Shown here in pieces: positions 1 through 6,970 of a stretch of 34,095 nt of DNA (its first letter is position 1; each line of letters opens with the position of its first letter). This stretch comes from Deltaproteobacteria bacterium RIFOXYD12_FULL_57_12. Lineage in GTDB: Bacteria; Desulfobacterota; Desulfobulbia; Desulfobulbales; BM004. Location: positions 57,672-91,766 of the forward strand of contig MGTE01000052.1 of assembly GCA_001799275.1 (NCBI GenBank), in the 5' to 3' direction. Made by a program: the position numbers and the translations under genes. A model generated the notes under the pieces. The model had not been told where the DNA came from, made no database searches, and saw only the letters and a program-made list of their open reading frames with translations.

Positions 1-559
1 CTTTCTCCCGTCGGAATATCTCTTCTTCGTAGGAAAGGCTTCGCACCCCGATCTGGTACATGGGTATTCCGAGGTCATACGCCCGACGCATGACGCAGGC
101 ATGGCTGTACGGGGAGTTTTCGTAGCTGTTCCGCAGATCAGCATGGGCGTCGAATTGGACGATACCGAAATCCGCCTTTTTTTTCTTTAACGCCTGCAGT
201 GCCCCCAGGGTAACCGTGTGTTCGCCGCCCAGTAGAACCGGGATCTTCCCCAAATCCAGGATAGCACCGACTCCGGCGGCGGTCGTCTGAAGCATTTTTT
301 CCGCCTCGCCCTGGCAGGGGAGTGGGGGATGGGTATAAATGCCATATTCAGCCGGTACGCTGGTTCCGTCATACAACTCGAGTTGTTGCGATGCCTTGAT
401 GATGGCAGCCGGACCAGCCGCGGTGCCGCAACCGTAGGACACGCTTTTTTCAAACGGCACTGGCAGAATGTGGAAAAGGGCCTCTGTCGGGGAAGGGTTG
501 GCCAGTTCAGAGCCTAGAAAGAATTCTGATACGCAATCTGTCGGGTTGGTTGGTTGCAC
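1..559 (-). CDS. speB: Agmatinase SpeB (ureohydrolase family), partial: N-terminal 186 residues
   Basis: Hydrolyses agmatine to putrescine and urea in the cytosol using a binuclear manganese centre. The reading frame runs off the left edge, so the C-terminal part with the last metal-binding aspartates is missing. Visible family motifs are GGEHT (residues 111-115, metal ligand H114), DAHAD (D137, H139, D141) and SH (152-153), in the order and spacing of the agmatinase/arginase fold. The start is taken as GTG at 559 because AGGAG lies seven bases upstream, and the frame opens 18 bases after the nspC stop. It is the last visible gene of the speA - dehydrogenase - nspC - speB operon, which fits its use of the agmatine made by SpeA. 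The family is certain; agmatinase rather than arginase or guanidinobutyrase is inferred mainly from this context. Confidence 0.93.
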   Translation of the reverse strand, partial: MQPTNPTDCVSEFFLGSELANPSPTEALFHILPVPFEKSVSYGCGTAAGPAAIIKASQQLELYDGTSVPAEYGIYTHPPLPCQGEAEKMLQTTAAGVGAILDLGKIPVLLGGEHTVTLGALQALKKKKADFGIVQFDAHADLRNSYENSPYSHACVMRRAYDLGIPMYQIGVRSLSYEEEIFRREK

Positions 560-577
560 CGCGATTACTCCTGTGGA

Positions 578-1744
578 TCAGGAAAGCCGATTTTTAAAAT
601 CCTCGTAACCGAATCGGCGTATGATGATAAATTCGTCGGTTGCCGGCCGGTACAAGGCGATTGACGGCAGTTGCATACCGTTGAAGGTGGTGGTTTTCAC
701 CATGGTGTAGTGGGCCATATCGAGAAAGAAGAGCTTGCTGCCGACCCGGAGCGGTTCGCTAAAGGAGTAGTCGCCGATCACGTCACCGGCCAGACAGGAT
801 TTGCCAGCCAGCCGATAGGTTTTTGTTTTTGCCTGTTCGCCGGGCAGCCCGGCGCCGGCCACCTCCGGCCGGTACGGCATCTCCAGGACATCCGGCATGT
901 GGGCGGTTGCCGAGATGTCGAGAATGGCGATCTCGACATCTCTTTCGATAATATCAAGCACCGAGGCCGCCAGAACCCCGGCATTCAGGGCCACGGCCTC
1001 ACCCGGTTCCAGATAGATCGTCAGATGCGGATATTTTTTCGCAAAATCGGTGAGCAGCCGGCAGAGCAGATCAACGTCGTAATCAGCTCGGGTGATATGA
1101 TGGCCTCCCCCGAAATTAACCCATTTCATTCCGTCAAGATAGCGCGAAAATTTTGCCTCAAAGGCCTGCAGGGTCAGGGCCAGGGCGTCGGCGTTCTGTT
1201 CGCAGAGGGTGTGGAAGTGCAGGCCCGAGATACCGTCCAGGGCCGCCGGGGGAAAATCGACCGCCCGGACCCCGAGCCTGGAACCGGGCGCGCAGGGGTC
1301 GTAAAGGGCCACCTTGCCGGTGGAACATTCCGGATTAACCCGGATGCCGCAGGCGATAGCGCGGCCGCTCGCCGCAATGAGCGGTTTGAACCGTTGCCAC
1401 TGGGCAAATGAATTGAACACCAGATGATCGGTGATCGGCAATAACTCAAAAATATCAGCTTCGGAATAGCCGGCGGCAAAGGTATGCACCTCGCCGCCAA
1501 ATTCCTCGCGGCCGAGCCTGGCCTCGTGGGGAGAGCTGGCGCATACCCCCTGCAGGGTCTGGCGCAGCAGCGGAAAGACACTGAACATGGCAAAGCCCTT
1601 CAGGGCGAGCAATATCCGGCAGCCGCTCCGCTGTCTGACCTGTTCAAGTATGGCCAGATTGCGCGTAAGCGCCGCCTCGTTGACCACAAAACAGGGGGTC
1701 GGAATCCGGTCGATGGCAAGACCTACAGGATAACCTCGGTCCAT
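578..1744 (-). CDS. nspC: Carboxynorspermidine/carboxyspermidine decarboxylase NspC
   Basis: PLP-dependent decarboxylase of the alanine-racemase-like fold III group. It removes CO2 from carboxyspermidine (or carboxynorspermidine) to give the triamine. The 388-residue protein has the usual family length. Visible are the PLP lysine in LALKGF (K49), the glycine-rich phosphate loop GGGHH (212-216), EPGE (246-249) and a cysteine-centred motif CLAGD (C317) near the C-terminus, as in ornithine/carboxynorspermidine decarboxylases. The ATG at 1744 overlaps the end of the upstream dehydrogenase gene by 22 bp, implying coupled translation; no strong ribosome binding site is seen. The two genes encode consecutive pathway steps. 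Because speA and speB in the same operon make putrescine, carboxyspermidine is the likelier substrate; this preference is inferred. Confidence 0.93.
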   Translation of the reverse strand: MDRGYPVGLAIDRIPTPCFVVNEAALTRNLAILEQVRQRSGCRILLALKGFAMFSVFPLLRQTLQGVCASSPHEARLGREEFGGEVHTFAAGYSEADIFELLPITDHLVFNSFAQWQRFKPLIAASGRAIACGIRVNPECSTGKVALYDPCAPGSRLGVRAVDFPPAALDGISGLHFHTLCEQNADALALTLQAFEAKFSRYLDGMKWVNFGGGHHITRADYDVDLLCRLLTDFAKKYPHLTIYLEPGEAVALNAGVLAASVLDIIERDVEIAILDISATAHMPDVLEMPYRPEVAGAGLPGEQAKTKTYRLAGKSCLAGDVIGDYSFSEPLRVGSKLFFLDMAHYTMVKTTTFNGMQLPSIALYRPATDEFIIIRRFGYEDFKNRLS

Positions 1745-2901
1745 GGCAGTCCGTGCTTCATCAGTTTATCCATAAATGGGGCAGGGTCGAATTCTTCCAT
1801 GTTGAAGACCCCCTTGCCACGCCAGGCACCGGTCACCATCAACAGGGCGCCGATCATCGCCGGCACGCCGGTGGTGTAGGAAATAGCCTGGGAACCCACC
1901 TCTGCATAACATTTTTCATGATCGCAGATGTTATAGACAAAATATTTTTTTGCCTTGCCGGCCTTGATGCCCTTGATTAAACAACCGATGCAGGTTCGGC
2001 CCTTGGTGAGCGGCCCCAGGCTTGAGGGATCAGGCAGCAGGGCCTTTAAAAATTGCAGGGGAACAATTTCCTGGCCGTTGTACAGAACCGGGTCGATGCG
2101 GGTCATGCCGACGTTCTGCAGCACCTCAAGGTGTTTCAGATAGTTGTCGGAAAAGGTCATCCAGAACCGGGCCTTTTTGAGATGTTTTATGTTTTTGGCC
2201 AGGGACTCCAGTTCTTCGTGATACATCAGATAAATCTTACGCGGCCCGATTCCCTCGGGAAAATCATAAAGTTCCGACACGGATAAAGGGGCGGTTTCCA
2301 CCCAGGCGTCGTTCTCAAAAAAACGGCCCTTGGCAGTCACCTCGCGGATATTGATCTCCGGGTTGAAGTTGGTGGCAAATGGTTGGCCATGGTCGCCGGC
2401 GTTGCAGTCGATGATGTCGAGCTCGTGAATCTCGTCAAAATGGTTTTTCTGGGCCCAGGCGGTAAAGACGTTGGTAACACCGGGATCGAAGCCGCTGCCA
2501 AGCAGGGCCATAAGACCTTTTTCCTTGAAACGCTCGTTGTAGTCCCACTGCCACTTGTAGCAAAAACGGGCATCGTCGGGCGGTTCATAGTTGGCGGTGT
2601 CCAGATAGTCGACGTTGGTTTCCAGGCAGGCGTCCATGATATGCAGGTCCTGATAGGGCAGGGCGACGTTGATCACCACGTCCGGCTTGAAGGACTTGAT
2701 CAGCGCCACCAGTTCCGGCACATTGTCGGCGTCCACCCGGGCGGTCCGGATCGGTCGCGCAAGCTGGGCCGCGATGCGGTCGCATTTTTCCTTGGTCCGG
2801 CTTGCCAGGCAGATATCAGTAAAAATTTCGGAGACCTGGGCGCATTTATGGGTGACGACCTGACCGACGCCACCGGCGCCAATAATAAGCACTCTGGACA
2901 T
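1723..2901 (-). CDS. Carboxy(nor)spermidine dehydrogenase, saccharopine-dehydrogenase-like
   Basis: Condenses L-aspartate semialdehyde with putrescine (or 1,3-diaminopropane) and reduces the Schiff base with NAD(P)H to carboxyspermidine (or carboxynorspermidine). The N-terminus carries a Rossmann nucleotide-binding loop GAGGVG (residues 8-13). The segment GSGFDPGVTNVF in the first half and the long C-terminal domain match the Lys1/CASDH family. The length of 392 residues is normal for this enzyme. An AAGGAG ribosome binding site precedes the ATG at 2901. A plain saccharopine dehydrogenase would share the fold, but direct overlap with nspC and linkage to speA and speB make the polyamine role much more likely. 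A gap of 107 bp with no promoter I can recognise separates it from speA, so cotranscription is likely. Confidence 0.9.
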   Translation of the reverse strand: MSRVLIIGAGGVGQVVTHKCAQVSEIFTDICLASRTKEKCDRIAAQLARPIRTARVDADNVPELVALIKSFKPDVVINVALPYQDLHIMDACLETNVDYLDTANYEPPDDARFCYKWQWDYNERFKEKGLMALLGSGFDPGVTNVFTAWAQKNHFDEIHELDIIDCNAGDHGQPFATNFNPEINIREVTAKGRFFENDAWVETAPLSVSELYDFPEGIGPRKIYLMYHEELESLAKNIKHLKKARFWMTFSDNYLKHLEVLQNVGMTRIDPVLYNGQEIVPLQFLKALLPDPSSLGPLTKGRTCIGCLIKGIKAGKAKKYFVYNICDHEKCYAEVGSQAISYTTGVPAMIGALLMVTGAWRGKGVFNMEEFDPAPFMDKLMKHGLPWTEVIL

Positions 2902-3008
2902 CTTGTTACTCCTTTGGTTTGAATGGCGCGTCGTTATGGCTTGAGGAATGGATACTGAGAAATCCCGAGGCCCTGGTTAGAGGCGGCAAGCAGCGCGGTC
3001 AAGAAAAA

Positions 3009-4997
3009 TCACCGCTCGAAATAGGTATAGCCGCGCAGACCCGCATCGTAGGCCTTCATGATTTTCTTGCGCTCCTGGGCGGTGATCAGTCCCTTGCGAA
3101 TGGCCTGTTCGGCGATCTCCCTGAACTGGATCAGCATGACCTTGGGATCATACTCAACATAAGATAGTACATCGGCCACCGAATCGCCCTCTATTTCACG
3201 GGTAAACTGGTAGTCGCCGTTCTCTTTAACCCGGATGCTGACGACATTGGTGTCGCCCAGCAGGTTATGCAGGTCACCCAGGGTTTCCTGGTAGGCGCCC
3301 ACCAGAAAGACGCCCAGATAATATTCCTCGTCGTTGCGCAACTCGTGCAGCGGCAGGGACGAACGCACCCCGTGCAGATCGATAAACCGGTCTATCTTGC
3401 CGTCACAGTCGCAGGTGATATCGGCGAGCACCGCCTGGCGTGGCGGTTTTTCCTGGAGGCGATGCACCGGCATGACCGGAAAAAGATGGTCAATGGCCCA
3501 GACGTCGGGCAGAGACTGGAACACGCTGAAATTGCCGTAATAGATGTCGGATAACGCGATATCGATGTCGCGGAGTTCCTTGGGCACGTGTTTCAATTTT
3601 TTGCTGTCGCGGGCAATCCGCTTGACGATATGCCAGAAGATGATCTCACCGAGCGAACGTTCCCGCAGACTGATATTGCCGTGTTTAAAGTGCTGGCGGA
3701 TTTCATCGCGATAGTAAAGGGCGTCGTTGTAGCACTCCTGCAGATTTCTGATGCTCATGGATTTCAACACCTCATGAAGATTCAGAATCAACTCCGGCGT
3801 ATCTTTTGGAAATTTTCGGGGCAGGGGGCGCGTTTCAAAGCGGCTGACATCCAGAATATTGAATAAAAGAACCGAGTAGTAGGCAACCGTGGCCCGTCCG
3901 GATTCGGTGATAATGATCGGGTGGGCGATTTCCTTGTCGTCGAGGGTGGCCATTATGGTCTCGATGATGTCGGCGCAGTATTCGCCAATGGTATAGTTGC
4001 GGCTGTTGGTGAAGTTGGTGTGGGAGCCGTCGTAGTCCACGGCCAGACCGCCGCCGAGGTCAAGATAGCCCATTGCCGCCCCTTCATCCACCAGACCGGC
4101 GTACATCCGGCAGGCCTCGAGCGTGGCGGCCCGGATATCGCGGATATTGGGGATCTGGGAACCCAGATGGTAATGGAGCAGTTGCATGCAATCGAGCATG
4201 TCCTTTTCCCGGAGCCGATCGATTACGTCGATTACCTGAGTCGTGCTCAGACCGAAGATGCTGCGATCGCCGCCCGATTCGGTCCAGTGGCCGCCGGCCT
4301 TGGTGGACAGCTTGACCCGGACGCCGATATTGGGCCGGATATGCAGACGCTCTGCCCGTTCAAGAATGAGCTCCAGTTCGCTTGGCATCTCAAGAACAAA
4401 GAAACACTTGATGCCCATCTTGCAGGCATAAAGACCGAGGTCGACAAACTCTTCATCCTTGTAGCCGTTGAGGACCAGACAGGCCTCCCGATCCTTCATC
4501 ACGGAAAGGGCGGCAATCAATTCGGCCTTGCTGCCGGCCTCAAAACCGTGATGGTAACGGGAACCAAACTGGGCCACCTCTTCGACCACCTGTTGCTGCT
4601 GGTTAACCTTGATGGGGTAGACGCCCTTGTATTGGCTCTGGTAGCCGACCAGCTCGATGGCGGTCCGGAAGCTTTCATGCAGTCTGGAGAGCTGGGAATC
4701 GAGGATGTTCTGAAAGCGCAGCAGAACAGGCATGTCAAGGCCTCGATCCTTGATGCCGGAAATGATGTCCATCAAACTGACGGCAACGTCTTTTTTTTCC
4801 GGAAGCGGGGTGACCACCACGTCGCCGTTCTTTGAGACATTGAAATATCCGGCGCCCCAAGTGCGGATGCCATAGAGGTCCACGGAGTTTTCAATGGTCC
4901 AGCGTTCCAGGGTATCTTTTTTTAACACATTAGCCACCATCCGTTGCGCTCTTGAAATGCTGTTCGGATCTTCTACTGAAAAAATGCTTCGAGTCAA
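3009..4997 (-). CDS. speA: Biosynthetic arginine decarboxylase SpeA
   Basis: PLP- and Mg-dependent enzyme converting L-arginine to agmatine, the entry step of this polyamine operon. The 662-residue length fits the large bacterial/plant-type enzyme. Seen in order are the N-terminal WTIENSVDLYGIRTWG segment, the PLP lysine in YPIKVNQ (K130), a glycine-rich DLGGGLAVDYDG segment, and TCDCDGKID at about residues 527-535 with the active-site cysteine. The reading frame can start at TTG 4997 or at an ATG at 4940 (residue 20); neither has a strong ribosome binding site, so the first 19 residues are uncertain. It is the first gene of the minus-strand polyamine operon. A possible promoter lies at 5070-5098. 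Confidence 0.95.
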   Translation of the reverse strand: MTRSIFSVEDPNSISRAQRMVANVLKKDTLERWTIENSVDLYGIRTWGAGYFNVSKNGDVVVTPLPEKKDVAVSLMDIISGIKDRGLDMPVLLRFQNILDSQLSRLHESFRTAIELVGYQSQYKGVYPIKVNQQQQVVEEVAQFGSRYHHGFEAGSKAELIAALSVMKDREACLVLNGYKDEEFVDLGLYACKMGIKCFFVLEMPSELELILERAERLHIRPNIGVRVKLSTKAGGHWTESGGDRSIFGLSTTQVIDVIDRLREKDMLDCMQLLHYHLGSQIPNIRDIRAATLEACRMYAGLVDEGAAMGYLDLGGGLAVDYDGSHTNFTNSRNYTIGEYCADIIETIMATLDDKEIAHPIIITESGRATVAYYSVLLFNILDVSRFETRPLPRKFPKDTPELILNLHEVLKSMSIRNLQECYNDALYYRDEIRQHFKHGNISLRERSLGEIIFWHIVKRIARDSKKLKHVPKELRDIDIALSDIYYGNFSVFQSLPDVWAIDHLFPVMPVHRLQEKPPRQAVLADITCDCDGKIDRFIDLHGVRSSLPLHELRNDEEYYLGVFLVGAYQETLGDLHNLLGDTNVVSIRVKENGDYQFTREIEGDSVADVLSYVEYDPKVMLIQFREIAEQAIRKGLITAQERKKIMKAYDAGLRGYTYFER

Positions 4998-5069
4998 CTC
5001 AAAAAAGAGACAGTCTTATACATGATTACGCCTGATAAGTAAAAAAAAATCATCTGGCAGCCTTAAAAA

Positions 5070-5098
5070 ATAACATGTGCATTTATATATTGATTCAA
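5070..5098 (-). promoter_or_regulatory. Possible sigma-70 promoter for speA operon
   Basis: On the minus strand TTGAAT (5098-5093) and TGTTAT (5075-5070) are separated by 17 bases. Each hexamer matches consensus at four of six positions. Transcription would start near 5063, leaving a leader of about 65 to 120 bases before the two candidate speA starts. The surrounding stretch is A+T-rich. This is a pattern match only. Confidence 0.35.
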
Positions 5099-5185
5099 GC
5101 CGGTTGCCACCTGATTGCCGGGATTGCTTTCATATTTTTTGGCCCAGGGAAAGATTGCCGGACTTTTTTTGCGCTTTCGTCAGGA

Positions 5186-5214
5186 TTGGCAAAAATTTCA
5201 GCCTGGGCTAATAT
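5186..5214 (+). promoter_or_regulatory. Sigma-70 promoter for cutA
   Basis: TTGGCA (5186-5191) and TAATAT (5209-5214) are separated by exactly 17 bases, and the start codon of cutA follows at 5272. The -35 matches four and the -10 five of six consensus positions. The 274-bp gap between speA and cutA holds this promoter and the opposing speA candidate, and no other gene. Confidence 0.55.
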
Positions 5215-5271
5215 ACAAATTTTGCATGCACGAATTCCAACCGTCTGGCCGCCGGAGTGTCGGGAGGGGAT

Positions 5272-5610
5272 ATGACCGAATTCATCCAGGTGATGACCAC
5301 TTTGGAAAGCAAGGAAGACGCGCAACGACTTGCCCGAACCCTGGTGGAACGAAAAGTCGCGGCCTGTGTTCAGATCGTCGGCCCGCTGACCAGCATCTAC
5401 CAATGGCAGGGGAAAGTGGAAGAGGCCGGCGAATATCTCTGCATCGCCAAGAGCCGCCAGGATCTCTTTGACGAATTGCGGCAAATCATTGCCGCAAACC
5501 ATCCCTATGAGGTCCCGGAAATCCTTGCCTTGCCGATATCGGCCGGCAGCGACTCCTATCTCGCCTGGCTCAACCAGGAACTTATCATGAAAACACCAGA
5601 GAAATCATGA
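5272..5610 (+). CDS. cutA: CutA-family divalent-cation tolerance protein
   Basis: Small trimeric cytosolic protein of the CutA1 family, structurally related to PII signalling proteins. In E. coli it is linked genetically to copper and divalent-metal tolerance, but its biochemical role is unsettled. The 112-residue product has the family core: the QVMTTLESKEDAQRLARTLVERKVAACVQI first strand and helix, the YQWQGKVEEAGEYL hairpin, and HPYEVPEILALPI near the C-terminus. The start is taken as ATG 5272 because GGGAGGGG sits just upstream; an in-frame GTG at 5257 is less likely. Its stop overlaps the next start by four bases, so it is translationally coupled to the Cys-rich protein. A sigma-70 promoter precedes it. 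Confidence 0.93.
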   Translation: MTEFIQVMTTLESKEDAQRLARTLVERKVAACVQIVGPLTSIYQWQGKVEEAGEYLCIAKSRQDLFDELRQIIAANHPYEVPEILALPISAGSDSYLAWLNQELIMKTPEKS

Positions 5611-5816
5611 CCGAGGAAACACAAAAGCCCGCCGGCCGGCAACGGCGTCGGCGCGAATTTCAGTGCCACTGCTGCAAGAGCAAGCTGCCATTCTGCTGGA
5701 ACTGTCCCTGCGGCTTCCAGATCTGCGATGCCTGCTTTCAGGAAAACAAATGGGGCATCACCAACGGGCCGACCTGGATTTGCCCTGATTGCGGGCAGAT
5801 AAGGATGATGGAGTAA
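5607..5816 (+). CDS. Small cysteine-rich putative zinc-ribbon protein
   Basis: A 69-residue protein of unknown function. It has ten cysteines, including four CXXC pairs (C20/C23, C30/C33, C40/C43, C59/C62) plus C22 and C35, enough to bind two or more metal ions. The first 19 residues are basic (RQRRRR at 11-16). No membrane segment or signal peptide is present. The ATG overlaps the cutA stop in an ATGA junction, so the two are coupled and may work together. The product could be a small zinc-binding regulator or metallochaperone; the sequence does not decide. Its TAA directly abuts the stop of the convergent thiD. Confidence 0.8.
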   Translation: MTEETQKPAGRQRRRREFQCHCCKSKLPFCWNCPCGFQICDACFQENKWGITNGPTWICPDCGQIRMME

Positions 5817-6662
5817 TCAGTCGGCCAGGTGGTGGGAGAGCGGCCCGGCCCCGTTGCCCAGGCGGAACGGGGCGCTGCGGGTTAAAAGCGCATCCATGAA
5901 GAACACGGCCTTGCGGAAGGCGGCAACATAGTCGTTGTTCAGCAGATGATAGGCGGTAAAGGCTGACGCAAAGGTGCAGCCGGTGCCATGGGTATTCACG
6001 GTGGCAATGCGTGGATGCTCCTGGCTGACGATCTCCACCTCGCTACCGGTGCGGCGCACCAGCAGAGAATCAGTCACCAGGGCGTCACCCGGTCGATGCC
6101 CACCCTTGATGATAACGCAACGCAGGCGGGGAAACCTTTCCAGCAGAAGGCGGCCGGCGGCAAGTTCCTCGTCTGTTCCGTTACAGTTTCTGTCGGCGAG
6201 GGTGGCCAGTTCCTGGAGATTCGGCGTCAGGACGGTGGCCCGGCCGAGAATTTCTTCGCGATAGACGCTGAATGCCTCATCCTGCAGAAGCGGCAGACCG
6301 GCGGTTGCGGTTAGCACCGGATCGCAGACGATTTCCCCGGCAAAGCCCTGCAGAGCCCTGCCGATATGTTGGGCGATGGCGGCGGTGCCGACCATGCCAA
6401 TTTTGACGTGGCTGACCGGCAGATCCTGCAGAACCCGAACGATCTGCTCCTGCACGAACAAAGGTTCCACTGGCAGATACGAAAAAACCCCTTGCGTGTT
6501 CTGGGATGTAAGGCAGGTGATCGCCGCGCCGCCGTACACACCGATCACGCAGAAGGTTTTTAAATCAGCCTGGATGCCGGCGCCGCCGGAAGGATCAGAG
6601 CCGGCAATGCTCAAAACCATGGTCTGCTGATTGACTGCTGGTATGGCGGCGGTTGGTAGCAT
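5817..6662 (-). CDS. thiD: Hydroxymethylpyrimidine (phosphate) kinase ThiD
   Basis: Ribokinase-fold enzyme phosphorylating 4-amino-5-hydroxymethyl-2-methylpyrimidine and its phosphate for thiamine synthesis. With the start at ATG 6662 the protein is 281 residues. GSDPSGGAG lies at 21-29, and the anion-hole motif GTGCTFASA at about 226-234. The frame stays open to 6749, but ATG 6662 is preferred because AGAAG is five bases upstream and the extra 29 residues lie before the conserved fold; a later ATG at 6620 is also possible. It stands alone: no other thi gene and no recognisable TPP riboswitch is nearby. Its stop codon abuts the stop of the convergent Cys-rich gene with no spacer. Pyridoxal kinase is a related alternative, but the sequence looks like ThiD. 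Confidence 0.9.
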   Translation of the reverse strand: MLPTAAIPAVNQQTMVLSIAGSDPSGGAGIQADLKTFCVIGVYGGAAITCLTSQNTQGVFSYLPVEPLFVQEQIVRVLQDLPVSHVKIGMVGTAAIAQHIGRALQGFAGEIVCDPVLTATAGLPLLQDEAFSVYREEILGRATVLTPNLQELATLADRNCNGTDEELAAGRLLLERFPRLRCVIIKGGHRPGDALVTDSLLVRRTGSEVEIVSQEHPRIATVNTHGTGCTFASAFTAYHLLNNDYVAAFRKAVFFMDALLTRSAPFRLGNGAGPLSHHLAD

Positions 6663-6970
6663 AATCTTCTGTGTGCTTTTATCCCTGCGGAGTGCAAAAC
6701 GCGAAATGTGGCTGGTCAAATTACCGGCACGCATCATTACCGGAAGCATACCAGATACTCAGCCGATCCCGGAATGATTTCCAGCCTGGCTCTCATGGTT
6801 CGATATTGTTTTTTTGGTTGCCCAGCCACAACATATTGTGTATAACTTGCAATATTTGTCAATATATAGTGTTCCAAATCCTTGATTTTTGGTCATAGCA
6901 TGCTGCGGGGCATCAAAAAAATGTCTGCCACTCGAACCGATATCCCCTGTGTTGAATTTAATCCGAAGAA
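6663..6970. other. Intergenic region between divergent thiD and parE
   Basis: This 308-bp stretch has no convincing gene. It contains the candidate parE promoter with an internal palindrome (6818-6846). Nearer thiD is a pair of 8-bp direct repeats ATTACCGG at 6720-6727 and 6736-6743. The short open frame across 6671-6898 has no ribosome binding site and no recognisable protein character. Confidence 0.6.
6818..6846 (+). promoter_or_regulatory. Promoter for parE-parC with palindromic spacer
   Basis: TTGCCC (6818-6823) and TATAAC (6841-6846) are separated by 17 bases; the -10 matches consensus at five of six positions. Within the spacer lies CACAACATATTGTG (6827-6840), an interrupted palindrome with 5-bp arms CACAA/TTGTG. 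A dimeric regulator bound there would block or reshape the promoter. The leader to parE is about 118 bases. Confidence 0.45.

Noticed and set aside
671-1411. 246-codon open frame antisense to nspC
   Set aside because: nspC has PLP-lysine and phosphate-loop motifs; this frame has none.
3921-4835. 304-codon open frame antisense to speA
   Set aside because: Overlaps the well-supported speA; composition follows codon bias of the real gene.
5095-5502. 135-codon minus-strand open frame over the cutA promoter and cutA
   Set aside because: Antisense to cutA, which has the full family pattern.
6663-6970. TPP riboswitch before thiD
   Set aside because: The conserved TPP core sequences could not be found in the upstream region.
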